A stretch of 64,000 bases of DNA from Nitrososphaerota archaeon (GTDB taxonomy: Archaea > Thermoproteota > Nitrososphaeria > Nitrososphaerales > Nitrosopumilaceae), in the NCBI GenBank assembly GCA_028866895.1, contig JAGWHF010000001.1, positions 221,915 through 285,914 on the forward strand, read 5' to 3'. Below the pieces are notes generated by a model. It had not been told where the DNA came from, did not search any database, and saw only the letters and a program-made list of their open reading frames with translations. Both the position numbers and the translations under genes were made by a program. This document shows positions 41,704-51,145 of the stretch, piece by piece; the first letter of the stretch is position 1; the number at the start of each line of letters is the position of its first letter.

Positions 41704-43274
41704 ATCCTGAAAAGAACAGCGATTTTTTAGGCTACGCATATGATCTGGTGGCCACTTTTGCAAAGAAAAAACCTGAAGAGATTGATCTTACCTTTTCAAG
41801 AAAAATTTCGTTTCCCATGATAACCAGGGTTCCTCCAAACCCGGTTACACTTCCCCTTCCTAGGTTCAAAAACGGACAATTCTTTTTTGAGGGGTTTGTC
41901 TTCGAAGATGATCCAGAACAACGGTACGGCATGTGGTCATTATTTCTAGCCTCAGCCTACCACCTTGCGGCCCATGTCGCAGCCTCAGACTATGCAATTT
42001 ACAAAAGATGGGCAAGAAACAAGACGGAAGAACTATGCGTACGGATAATGGACTACATTGAGGACATTTTTGTAGACAGGTACATGATTACCGAAAACCG
42101 CGAAATCTGGGAAAACCTTGAAAAAATAAGAGAGGTAATTGAGGTATCGGGATATCTGAAAACAAGGGACATTTCTTGGAAAGACCGGTCATTGGGATTT
42201 AAAATGAGGGAGGCTGAGGCGCTGGAAAAAATCAGAAACTCCTTGATTACAATGGGACGGGATGAGGATTCTCACAAGGGGATATTGGGAGTAGCAGACT
42301 CGCTGTACAAAAATCGACACCTGCTTCCAAAATTCTTTTTGCCCTACCACGATCGTAGTATGCCATGTGATCAGGCATCCTACAGAAAATTCGATCTTGA
42401 TTTCAAGGTCGACGATCAGTTTCGAGAGACCGCCTACCGGCTGGAGGAACTGTGGTCGGTAAACGAACAATCAAGGATGAGGCTGTTGAAACAATATTCC
42501 AAGCATATGAAGGACCTTCATTTTGATTCAGTCATGCTTGCACCTGAAAACTATTTCGAGTTTGCCCGTATACGTGAGAGCTTGTCACCGATGATTCGAA
42601 GGATACGGCAACAGATCCGTATGGTTGTAAACGTTACAGACTCTCCAAAAAATGATCAGGCGGGATACCTCGACATGCAGATGGCAATCCAGTCCATCGC
42701 ATCGAAGAAAAACTCCTACGACGTCTTCGAGATGGTGGAAGAGAGAAGGGCGGAGGAGGCGTGGATAATCCTGATAGACAAGAGTGCCAGCATGAGGCTA
42801 CGCTTTGACCACATCAAAGAGTTTGCAGTCTGTGTTGCCGAGGCCGCAAACGAGCTTGCAGGTGGGCCGGAGGCATGGGCGATGTACAGTTTTGACAACA
42901 ATTTCCAGATCCTAAAGGGGTTTGGTGAAAAATATGGAAGGCAGGTCCAGGCAAGGCTCGGGGGTCTGCAAAACAGCGGCCTTTCGTTACTTCCAGATGC
43001 TCTTGATCTTTCCTGTAGGGCGCTTTTGTCCGACCCTAGGGAGAAAAAATTCCTGTTCGTAATAACTGACGGTCATCCGTCTGGCTATGAACGCATAAAC
43101 GAACAGTTTTCAAAGATGGCAAAAAAAGTTGACATGTCAGGAATAATCCTTGTTGCGATAGGCGTCTCAAAGGCCACCTCGAAAAGGTTCAGGAATAGCG
43201 TGAGAGGAAATGACCTCAAGCAGCTTGTGGCCAAGTTCATTACTGCCTACAGGACAGCGTCTTCGGATATGTAA
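41700..43274 (+). CDS. VWA-domain partner protein (CbbO/NorD-like)
   Basis: A 524-residue protein with TTG start overlapping the ATPase stop. The first 350 residues are helical; the C-terminal VWA domain starts near 355 with the metal site LIDKSASMR (DxSxS) and shows LFVITDGHPSG further on. It should bind the AAA+ partner and a client through the metal site. The arrangement AAA+ then VWA is as in NorQ-NorD and CbbQ-CbbO. Confidence 0.82.
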   Translation: MNPEKNSDFLGYAYDLVATFAKKKPEEIDLTFSRKISFPMITRVPPNPVTLPLPRFKNGQFFFEGFVFEDDPEQRYGMWSLFLASAYHLAAHVAASDYAIYKRWARNKTEELCVRIMDYIEDIFVDRYMITENREIWENLEKIREVIEVSGYLKTRDISWKDRSLGFKMREAEALEKIRNSLITMGRDEDSHKGILGVADSLYKNRHLLPKFFLPYHDRSMPCDQASYRKFDLDFKVDDQFRETAYRLEELWSVNEQSRMRLLKQYSKHMKDLHFDSVMLAPENYFEFARIRESLSPMIRRIRQQIRMVVNVTDSPKNDQAGYLDMQMAIQSIASKKNSYDVFEMVEERRAEEAWIILIDKSASMRLRFDHIKEFAVCVAEAANELAGGPEAWAMYSFDNNFQILKGFGEKYGRQVQARLGGLQNSGLSLLPDALDLSCRALLSDPREKKFLFVITDGHPSGYERINEQFSKMAKKVDMSGIILVAIGVSKATSKRFRNSVRGNDLKQLVAKFITAYRTASSDM

Positions 43275-43330
43275 GCCAAAAAGACATACTAGATCAGATA
43301 ACCCCGTGACTCCCATCTCTGGTAACAGAA

Positions 43331-44011
43331 ATGTTCCTTAAACCAAAGAACAGAAAGGCACTCAGTGCCGTGCTGACCACGCTGATCATCTTGGTCGCGT
43401 CAGTCGTACTGGGAACAGGCGTCGTACTGTTTGGTACTAGCCTCTTCCAGACGAACTCGCAAAGTTCGGGATTGGACGTACAAGGTGTTCATGTGTGGGT
43501 GAATGCCACTAAGGGCATGACTACAACCTATGCTTGGGGTGCAGCTGAGATCAGAAACAGTGGAGACAAGATTTTGTCGGTGGACCAGATAAATGTTCGT
43601 GGAAGTCAGATTCCATATAACAACTGGTACGTTGATTCGGATCCCACCAGGGTTACTGCCACAAATTTCCAGTCCCAACTTAACTACACTGGAACAGAGA
43701 CAGGCAATCCTCCCACTGACCCTGGTATGATGAATACATACATCATGCCGGGCAGTTACCTCATACCTGCTGCCTGCCCTACTGGAACGAACTTTGCTAT
43801 CAATGAATCTGCCACAACTGGACAACCAATAAACTGCTTCTCACAGCAGAGTGGCCCGATCTCGTTGAAGCCCGGAGACAAAGTAATCGCGTACTTCCAA
43901 GTTCCTAATGGAGTCTTGAGTACTGTAGATGCAGGTTCCAACAGCAATGTTGCAATCTATGCAGGCAGTGTAGGTGCACCACAGTCGGTTACCATACAAG
44001 CGGTATCATAG
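43331..44011 (+). CDS. probable major type IV pilin
   Basis: A 226-residue protein. A basic start (KPKNRKA) precedes LSAVLTTLIILVASVVLGTGVVLFG, the class III signal pattern, so cleavage after Ala near residue 11 is expected. The mature part has Tyr-, Asn- and Thr-rich beta segments and ends in a Val/Ser strand. A partial terminator follows before the ATPase gene, which would make this product much more abundant than the machinery; this fits the main filament subunit. Confidence 0.75.
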   Translation: MFLKPKNRKALSAVLTTLIILVASVVLGTGVVLFGTSLFQTNSQSSGLDVQGVHVWVNATKGMTTTYAWGAAEIRNSGDKILSVDQINVRGSQIPYNNWYVDSDPTRVTATNFQSQLNYTGTETGNPPTDPGMMNTYIMPGSYLIPAACPTGTNFAINESATTGQPINCFSQQSGPISLKPGDKVIAYFQVPNGVLSTVDAGSNSNVAIYAGSVGAPQSVTIQAVS

Positions 44012-44052
44012 GAGGGCCAAAAATGCCCTTCTCCCTCTCTTTTTTATTTTTT
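44012..44052 (+). terminator. partial terminator/attenuator after the pilin gene
   Basis: A short hairpin (GGGC at 44014-44017 with GCCC at 44025-44028, extendable) followed by T-runs at 44040-44045 and 44047-44052. The ATPase gene starts 12 bases later with its ribosome site GGAGA, so some transcripts must read through. Confidence 0.6.
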
Positions 44053-44064
44053 GGAGAAATCTAA

Positions 44065-45609
44065 ATGAAAGACAACACAAAACAAACTAAAGAAATCGAG
44101 AATTTTCTGGCCCGCCAGATAATAGACGAAAGCCAGAGCAAGATACCGCAAGGATACGAGGTGGTAAAAAATTACCCACTGCAGCCTCCATTCAGTTATG
44201 CAAGCATACTCTATAACACCGAAAAATCAAACTATCTCTATTTTGTCGACGAGTCAAAACTAAACCCGGAAGAAGTTGTCATATTTAACAAGCTTTACAG
44301 GCTGATTGAGGAAAGCCTGGAATCCACTACGGAACAGAAGGAAGGACAGGACTTTGACGACCATCTAGGCATGGTCCTAAAAGAGAATGAGCGGGCCTTC
44401 TCTGGCCTTTCAAGCACAAGCATGGAGAAGGTAAAGTACTACCTCAAAAGGGACGTCAACGGCTTTGGGGTAATAGATCCTTTGATGCACGACATCAGCA
44501 TAGAGGATATAAGCTGCAGCGGAACTGAAAAGCCAATCTTCGTCTGGCACAGGAACTTTGACAGCATCCCAACCAACATCAGGTATCCATCAAATGAGAT
44601 CCTAAACGCGTTTGTCTCAAGGATTGTTTTCCGCGCAGGCAAGCACATAAGCTCGGCCTTTCCAATATCCGACCTTGCTTTGCAGGGAAACCACAGAATA
44701 TCCGTGCTATACCAGAAGGAGGTAACTCCAAAGGGTACAAGCTTTACCATACGAAAGTTCAGGGAAGACCCGTATACCGTAATCGACCTGATAAAATTCG
44801 GCACGATAAACCTCCCCATAGCGGCATATCTGTGGATGCTTGTGGAGGCAAAGATGTCATTTATAATAATAGGTTCCACGGGAAGCGGCAAGACCACAAT
44901 ACTCAATGCCATCACGGGTCTTGTTCATCCCGACTACAAGATCTTCTCAGTAGAAGACGTGGCAGAGATCAACATAAACCACGAGAACTGGTTCACACTA
45001 GTATCAAGAAGCGGCTTTGGCCTCGGGGGAGAGGGTGAGATCGGAATGTACGACCTCATAAAGGCTGGAGTAAGGCACAGGCCGGATTATATCGTGGTAG
45101 GAGAAATCAGGGGTTCGGAAGCCTATGTTATGTTCCAGGCAATGGCAACAGGTCACGGCGGCCTATGTACAATGCACGCCGACGGGCTAGAGTCAGCCGT
45201 CAAGAGGCTTCAGCAAAAGCCCATGGACATTCCGCCTGCATATATCTCACTCATGAACTGCGCGGTTGTAATAAAGAGGGTAAAGGAGAGCGCAACCGGG
45301 CAGAGCAGCAGGCGCGCAATTGCCGTGTCAGAGATTATCTCTTCAGAATCATCACATGCAGCATTTTTCTGGAACCCGAGGACAGACAATTTTGACGATG
45401 ATCTCGAGGACAGCGTCATGTTTAAAAAAATGGCTGAAGCAACCGGCCGTGATTTGGCTGAATTGCTGCAAGAACACAAGAGGAGGATCTCCATACTAAA
45501 GTGGATGCTCGAAAACGATGTGCGCAATTACAAGAAGGTTGCGGAGATTGTGGGAAAATACTACAGGGACCCAGACTCGCTGATGCAGAAGATGGAGGTT
45601 GGCATCTGA
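44065..45609 (+). CDS. type IV pilus / secretion ATPase
   Basis: A 514-residue GspE/VirB11-type ATPase that powers filament assembly. Walker A is IGSTGSGKTTILN (about residues 272-284), the Asp-box/Walker B part is YIVVGEIRGSEAYVMFQ, and the His-box is GLCTMHADG. The N-terminal domain is about 150 residues. It is distinct from the archaellum ATPase at 59260. The next gene, a membrane partner, starts two bases after its stop. Confidence 0.92.
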   Translation: MKDNTKQTKEIENFLARQIIDESQSKIPQGYEVVKNYPLQPPFSYASILYNTEKSNYLYFVDESKLNPEEVVIFNKLYRLIEESLESTTEQKEGQDFDDHLGMVLKENERAFSGLSSTSMEKVKYYLKRDVNGFGVIDPLMHDISIEDISCSGTEKPIFVWHRNFDSIPTNIRYPSNEILNAFVSRIVFRAGKHISSAFPISDLALQGNHRISVLYQKEVTPKGTSFTIRKFREDPYTVIDLIKFGTINLPIAAYLWMLVEAKMSFIIIGSTGSGKTTILNAITGLVHPDYKIFSVEDVAEININHENWFTLVSRSGFGLGGEGEIGMYDLIKAGVRHRPDYIVVGEIRGSEAYVMFQAMATGHGGLCTMHADGLESAVKRLQQKPMDIPPAYISLMNCAVVIKRVKESATGQSSRRAIAVSEIISSESSHAAFFWNPRTDNFDDDLEDSVMFKKMAEATGRDLAELLQEHKRRISILKWMLENDVRNYKKVAEIVGKYYRDPDSLMQKMEVGI

Positions 45610-45611
45610 TC

Positions 45612-47084
45612 ATGCTTTCGATAAAAAAACTAGAGCAGGCTGAAAACGAGAAAAAACAAGACAAGAAGATAGAGAGAGAACTCCCGTATTTCATCACGCT
45701 GGTATCACTGCTGGCATCAAGCGGCCTTGGTCCGTATACCATCCTTCAAAAAATAAAGGAGATCAACCTGCTGCCGGTGATTCGAGCAGAGACTGTCAAG
45801 ATACTCAAGAGAGTAGACATGCTCGGAATAGACCCGCTTACCGCGTTGAGCCAGGCAAAGGACAAGCCGTCCTCAAGGGCGCTGGGTGAGTTTCTTGGAG
45901 GTTACGTCTCGGCCATCCAGAGCGGAGGAAACGTGATAAACTACCTCAAAAGCAAGATGTCAAGCTCCTACGACAGGCTCGAGGCCTCTGAGAAACAGTC
46001 TGTTGAGAAGCTCAGCGGCATTGTCCATGCATGGCTTACGATGCAGATTGTAATTCTAGCCGTCTTCATACTTGTAGCTGCAATGGGATCAAACCCGATC
46101 ACAGGCTCTGCTGGTGGACAAGGCTCCCAGCCGCCATACCTTCTTCTCATCTTCTCACCTGTAATCTCGATAGCGTTCATGAAAATAGTCCAGAAGATGA
46201 ATTCCGCCAATGTCCAGGAGCTCAAAATGAAGTACATACTAAAGTTCATGCTTCCCCCAATGCTTGTAGGAATTGGCCTTATCCTAAGCAATTTACTTTC
46301 TAGCATGAACGTCAATGCATACATACTTGGTGGCGCTCTTGCCGCCGGTTCCATAATGCCTGCATTAAAGTTCAAGAAAATCTATGTTGCAAACCTGCAT
46401 GCCGAGGCAGCAACGCCCCAGATATTGCGAGATATAACGGAGGCAAGAAAGGCAGGCATGGGGCCTGAAAAGTGCATAGTTCATGCCTGCAAGCGAAAGG
46501 ACTTTAAATCATTCAACATAGTTGCAAATACCATTGCAAACAAGCTGGAGTGGGGGATCCCACTCTCAAACATCTTTGAGACTCTCTACAAGGATGTCAA
46601 AAATTTTCACGTCCTGATAAGCTTCAGAATTTTGTTTGAAATAATAACCTCGGGTGGCGGAAATGTCAACACGCTTGACTCCCTCGCAGATGCAAGCGAG
46701 AAGATCCACAACATCACAAAGACCAAGCGCGACATGCTCCAGCCATACGTCATGGTAGGATTCATGCTCATCGTGATAACAGGATTTACAACACTGCTTA
46801 CAATTGACTCGTTTACCGACATCAACCAGGAAAAGAACTTGGTGCATGGCAACGTCCCAATAGGAGGATCGTCAAAGGGGGCTACAAGCAATCTGCTAGA
46901 CGTGGTCTCGGTTGCAATAATTGCACAGGCATGGCTTGCCGGACTCTTTATCGGCAAGATTACAAAGGGTGCGTATTCGGGCGGCTTTATGTATTCCATG
47001 CTGCTTACGATAATAAGCATGGGAGCCATAGGGATGATACAGCTCCACGTGATAAACATAGGGGCCATAATCAAAACGTCCTAA
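45612..47084 (+). CDS. TadC/ArlJ-type pilus membrane platform protein
   Basis: A 490-residue membrane protein. I start at the ATG at 45612; a longer frame from 45501 overlaps the ATPase gene. It has two copies of the type II secretion F-like domain (about 20-120 and 280-390) separated and followed by groups of membrane helices (about 140-260 and 410-490). It should anchor the ATPase and the growing pilus. Confidence 0.88.
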   Translation: MLSIKKLEQAENEKKQDKKIERELPYFITLVSLLASSGLGPYTILQKIKEINLLPVIRAETVKILKRVDMLGIDPLTALSQAKDKPSSRALGEFLGGYVSAIQSGGNVINYLKSKMSSSYDRLEASEKQSVEKLSGIVHAWLTMQIVILAVFILVAAMGSNPITGSAGGQGSQPPYLLLIFSPVISIAFMKIVQKMNSANVQELKMKYILKFMLPPMLVGIGLILSNLLSSMNVNAYILGGALAAGSIMPALKFKKIYVANLHAEAATPQILRDITEARKAGMGPEKCIVHACKRKDFKSFNIVANTIANKLEWGIPLSNIFETLYKDVKNFHVLISFRILFEIITSGGGNVNTLDSLADASEKIHNITKTKRDMLQPYVMVGFMLIVITGFTTLLTIDSFTDINQEKNLVHGNVPIGGSSKGATSNLLDVVSVAIIAQAWLAGLFIGKITKGAYSGGFMYSMLLTIISMGAIGMIQLHVINIGAIIKTS

Positions 47085-47150
47085 ATGAGTATGTCACTAA
47101 AAAAGTCATACGGCCTCTTATATCGAGTTGGAAGATAAAATACTGATAAT

Positions 47151-49823
47151 TTGAGATATCTTGCAATCCTGCTTCTTGGAATGCTTGCGTCCGTTCCATC
47201 GACAGTAATGGCAGACGATGGAAGTCAGCTTGATGCAACGATTATACCGGACAAAATAATTGCGCACACTGACGGCATCATTCAGGTTGTTCCGAAAGGC
47301 TTCAGCGGCAGTATTGATAACCTCGTGGCAACCTCGTCGGACTCTTCTCTGGTCAAGGTCACTGGGGTGGAACAGGATGCATCACACCATTCCTACAATG
47401 TCAAGATAAGCGCAGGAAATGCAGGCCTTGCTACAATAAGCCTGGCTGCATCGGGATTTGCGCCCCTTGAGCTTCCACTTACAGTATACTCTGACTCTAA
47501 AATGCCGACAAACTTATTGATAAAGGCAACCCCGAAGACATTCTCGACTTCAGGTCCAAATAGTGGCTATATAGCAGTCGAGACTGTAAACCAGGACGGT
47601 GTACCAACGCCTGTTCCTTCAGACACCCCGATAACAATGAGCGTCTCGGACGGCACTATTGCGGCTATCTCATCAAACCAGATGGTGATAAAACGGGGCT
47701 CCTACTTTGCTAGCGAAACATTCGTGATGGAAAAGCCCGGGAGTGCCACAATCTACGCATCAGGACCTTCGATGCAGCCGGTTTCAGACACCGTCACGGT
47801 GAACAACGAGGCTGTACCATATACTATACAGGCCTATGCCTACCCTCCTATCATAAACGTGGACAAGGACTCTATATCATACGTAATAGTTCAGTTGCAT
47901 GACTCGGCAGGCAACCCTGTGATAGCAAAGGAGGACATACCAGTTTCTGTGCGAATTGTAAATCCCAATGACGCCTCGATTGTCAACACGAGCGGGCAAA
48001 GCCCGTTTGTCCAGGTAAATGACGCACTCATGATAAAGAAAGGATCGTACTGGGGGTACATTCCTGTAGAGTTTACCGCCGGTGAGAATGCCACCTATGA
48101 CGTAAACATCTCGGCAAAGGGATACCTCATCAGCACAAGTCCTGTGAGCACGACCGTTACAACCAGTATAACTGCAAACAGCGGCACGACAGTTCCTGGA
48201 AGTTCGACTACCTCAAGCGGAACTACCACAACGACTAGCACCACATCTTCCAGCGGTACTACCACAACGACCAGTACCTCGTCAGCTAGCGGTACGACCA
48301 AAAGCGGGCAGACCACCGCAACAGGAACAACTACCGCCACCAGCAGCTCGTCCTCACTTTGCGCCCTGAACCCGGTACCTCTCTCAACAACCCAGGTCCA
48401 GATTGCTACGGTGGAGCAGAATTTTGTAATGGATGACAAGACACCGTGTTTCTACCCACTACCTATACTTTCTACCGGGAACAATGAGCTCATTGGGGTC
48501 ATGTCATTGAAGGACCCGTCCGGTTTTCCTGCGCTTGCCAAGTCAAACCTTTCATTTAGGATTGACTCGTCTGACACGTCAACTGTTTCCGTGCCCCAGA
48601 CTGAAATGGGTGTGGGATCCCAGGCAGCCCTTGTCTTTGCCCAGGTAGGAACTTCTGCAAATCCTGTAATGCTCAACGTGATATCGGACAGTCCGCAGCA
48701 AGTAAGTCCGATTGTCGCGTCACCTGCACAGTCCACTTCGGGGTTGGTGGCAGACCCGCTTGTGCCGAAGGTCATACCGGACACACAGTTCCCACTTGCA
48801 GTGTATGCCACAAAGAACGGTGCCTTGGGCTCCTTCAGCAGTGACTTTACGGCGTTGCTGTCCCCTCAGCAATCCATCAGTCCAAACCAGCTCTCAATAA
48901 CAAGAACAAACCCAATCTATCTTGCTGACGAGACAGTCCTGCAAGATGGATCACAGACTGCAGCCATAACTGCTCCCCAGCATACTTCGACATTTACAGT
49001 GGTTGGTGCGTCCACCAAACCGAGCGCAATAACCCTGGAGTATCCTGACCAGATAATTTCGAACACCGACCTGCTCTTCTCTGTAGAACTATTGGACTCT
49101 AAGCAGCTCCCAATAATTGCCGAAAAGGACATGGATGTGAAGCTTGTCTCAAGTGATCCGAGCGTACTTGAAGTTCCTGATAGCGTGCAGATAAAGAAGG
49201 GATCATACTACGCCTCGTTTGATGCGCGTTCCACAACTGGAGGGACTGCAGAGGTTGCCGTACTAGCAGACGGCGTACCGCTTTCAAAATTTGACATTAC
49301 TGCTGTAAGCTACGTACCGGTGGCAAGCATAACGGCGGTAGATCACGCCGACAACAACAGTCCAGTTACTGCCACTCTCGCTGTCACCTATGACAAGGTA
49401 CCGGTGCCCGCCCTTTCAGTGGACTGGACAGTACACGGCGGCACCATACAGAGCAAGGACTCGTCTACTGACAAGGACGGCAAGGCCACAGTCACGATTG
49501 TTACAAATGACCCCAAGATAGTAAGCATAGTGGCAAGCGTCGGTGGAGGCATGTATGAGACGATAACGGCCACTAAGCAGATAAGCATAAACCCGCCACT
49601 GGTGCCTGCATCGACCTCCCAGCCTACCGGTCAGGCGCCGCAGCAGACCGGAGGATTTACAGTGATGGGCCTGAGTCCGATCCTGTTTGTAATTCCAGGC
49701 GCAGCCGCAGCAGCGTTTGTAGTGCTCAAAAAGAAGAACATTCTTGAGGGTATATCCGAAAGAATGAACTTTGCCGAAAAATTCTCCGGAATGAGGGGGA
49801 GGTTTTCGGGCGGGCAGGAATAG
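47151..49823 (+). CDS. large Ig-like cell surface protein with C-terminal anchor
   Basis: An 890-residue secreted protein, TTG start. A signal peptide (about residues 1-21) precedes a chain of beta-rich, Ig-like domains. A recurring element with the core (I)K(K/R)GSY appears near residues 180, 295 and 680, marking repeated domains. A Ser/Thr-rich linker (about 340-405) is probably heavily O-glycosylated. Near the C-terminus there is a single membrane helix (ILFVIPGAAAAAFVVLKKK) with a short cytoplasmic tail. It is encoded right after the pilus machinery and may be an adhesin or S-layer-linked pilus partner. Confidence 0.75.
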   Translation: MRYLAILLLGMLASVPSTVMADDGSQLDATIIPDKIIAHTDGIIQVVPKGFSGSIDNLVATSSDSSLVKVTGVEQDASHHSYNVKISAGNAGLATISLAASGFAPLELPLTVYSDSKMPTNLLIKATPKTFSTSGPNSGYIAVETVNQDGVPTPVPSDTPITMSVSDGTIAAISSNQMVIKRGSYFASETFVMEKPGSATIYASGPSMQPVSDTVTVNNEAVPYTIQAYAYPPIINVDKDSISYVIVQLHDSAGNPVIAKEDIPVSVRIVNPNDASIVNTSGQSPFVQVNDALMIKKGSYWGYIPVEFTAGENATYDVNISAKGYLISTSPVSTTVTTSITANSGTTVPGSSTTSSGTTTTTSTTSSSGTTTTTSTSSASGTTKSGQTTATGTTTATSSSSSLCALNPVPLSTTQVQIATVEQNFVMDDKTPCFYPLPILSTGNNELIGVMSLKDPSGFPALAKSNLSFRIDSSDTSTVSVPQTEMGVGSQAALVFAQVGTSANPVMLNVISDSPQQVSPIVASPAQSTSGLVADPLVPKVIPDTQFPLAVYATKNGALGSFSSDFTALLSPQQSISPNQLSITRTNPIYLADETVLQDGSQTAAITAPQHTSTFTVVGASTKPSAITLEYPDQIISNTDLLFSVELLDSKQLPIIAEKDMDVKLVSSDPSVLEVPDSVQIKKGSYYASFDARSTTGGTAEVAVLADGVPLSKFDITAVSYVPVASITAVDHADNNSPVTATLAVTYDKVPVPALSVDWTVHGGTIQSKDSSTDKDGKATVTIVTNDPKIVSIVASVGGGMYETITATKQISINPPLVPASTSQPTGQAPQQTGGFTVMGLSPILFVIPGAAAAAFVVLKKKNILEGISERMNFAEKFSGMRGRFSGGQE

Positions 49824-49826
49824 TTT

Positions 49827-50078
49827 CTATCGTCTTATGGCTGCAGGAAGGGAGGATAGGTGCACCATTAGGGCTTTGCCTACCGCATCATTTCTGCCTA
49901 GCATGAAAAGCGAGAAAAAGCCCTCAAAGAACGTACCAGCATCCTGGAGTATGTTGGGATGAATTACCTTGAACATCGTGAAGAAGACAGTTGCCGTCGC
50001 TGCTACGAGCACCACGGAATAGTACGCCGTATACCTACTGCTTTGCGGATTGTGCATGGAGGACAAAGGGATCCTCAT
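49827..50078 (-). CDS. small membrane protein, 83 aa
   Basis: One strong hydrophobic helix (about residues 19-38) and a second weaker one (about 45-62). Unrecognised. Convergent with the surface protein gene, three bases apart, and divergent from the prepilin peptidase. Support is the hydrophobic pattern and an uninterrupted frame with ATG start. Confidence 0.45.
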   Translation of the reverse strand: MRIPLSSMHNPQSSRYTAYYSVVLVAATATVFFTMFKVIHPNILQDAGTFFEGFFSLFMLGRNDAVGKALMVHLSSLPAAIRR

Positions 50079-50219
50079 AAACTGCCTGTTAGTAACCTAA
50101 GATATAAGATGAGTGTTCGATTATCGATGTTGAGGGGCCCGTCCCTTGGGATGGACCGCGCGGATTGCGGCGGATATCTGCAGTCAGGAACAAGGCCTCT
50201 TGGTAGGAGGTTGTAATAC

Positions 50220-50918
50220 ATGCTGTTTTATGGCGTTGACATGGTGTACTTGAGGGTCTCGGCCGGGCTTGTCATGCTTGCAATAGCCTCGGTGCTTGAC
50301 ATTCGAAAGAGGGAGATTAACGACATCCTTTGGATTTCCTTCGGTGCAGTTGCAGTGGTTTTGCTCGTGGTGGGCCCGGAGCCGTGGAATGAGCTTAGAT
50401 TGATAGCCGTATCGATGATAATCGCACCAATCGCACTTGTGGTCTGGAGGTTTGGGTTCTTCGGAGGTGCTGATGCCTTCTGCTTGATAGTGCTGGCAGG
50501 GCTTGCTCCCATGACTTCCCTGCAGCCTGTTCAGGTTACGCCGCTTACGACGCTTACCAATGCTGCAATAATATCAATAGCTCCATTCTTCGTAAATCTG
50601 GGAAGAAACCTCCTTGCCATTTCTGGAAAGCAGGACATTTTTGACGGATTTGAGGAGACTAGGCTCAACAAGGTGGTAGCGCTGTTTATCGGATACAGGG
50701 CAAAGAACCCGAGGCATAGCTTTTCGATGGAGAGGTTGGTGGGCGGAAAGAAGAGGCTTAATTTCGGATTTCATCACGCGGAAAATGCCGAATTCTGCAG
50801 TACGATGGACACTTGGGTGACTCCGGGGATACCCTACATTATCTACATAGCCCTTGGCTTTGTAGTGCAGATAATTTACGGGGATCTGATCTTTGGATTC
50901 ATCCGGCACATCATCTAG
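50220..50918 (+). CDS. prepilin/prearchaellin peptidase (A24 family)
   Basis: A 232-residue membrane aspartate protease. The two catalytic Asp are visible: in SVLDIRKREI (first) and in GFFGGADAF, the GxGD-like second site. About five hydrophobic segments. It removes the class III signal from pilins before assembly; being the only such peptidase in view, it may also process the archaellin. Encoded within the pilus locus. Confidence 0.85.
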   Translation: MLFYGVDMVYLRVSAGLVMLAIASVLDIRKREINDILWISFGAVAVVLLVVGPEPWNELRLIAVSMIIAPIALVVWRFGFFGGADAFCLIVLAGLAPMTSLQPVQVTPLTTLTNAAIISIAPFFVNLGRNLLAISGKQDIFDGFEETRLNKVVALFIGYRAKNPRHSFSMERLVGGKKRLNFGFHHAENAEFCSTMDTWVTPGIPYIIYIALGFVVQIIYGDLIFGFIRHII

Positions 50919-51145
50919 GCCTCTTTATGATTTTTATGGGTGTCCATATTTCCAAATCTGGGAATGACATAGTGGAAAAAAATGAACGTGCCTGCCAATA
51001 CGGAAATGGGAGACCGAGAATTTCTTTGAGGTCTGGGGGTTGTTAGATTGCTGAACCAGAAATTATTTTACGAACAGTTTTCTAGTGTGTAACATCTTGA
51101 TACATGCAGATCCATATTTTCCAATGATGTTTTGATCGGTGTTAT

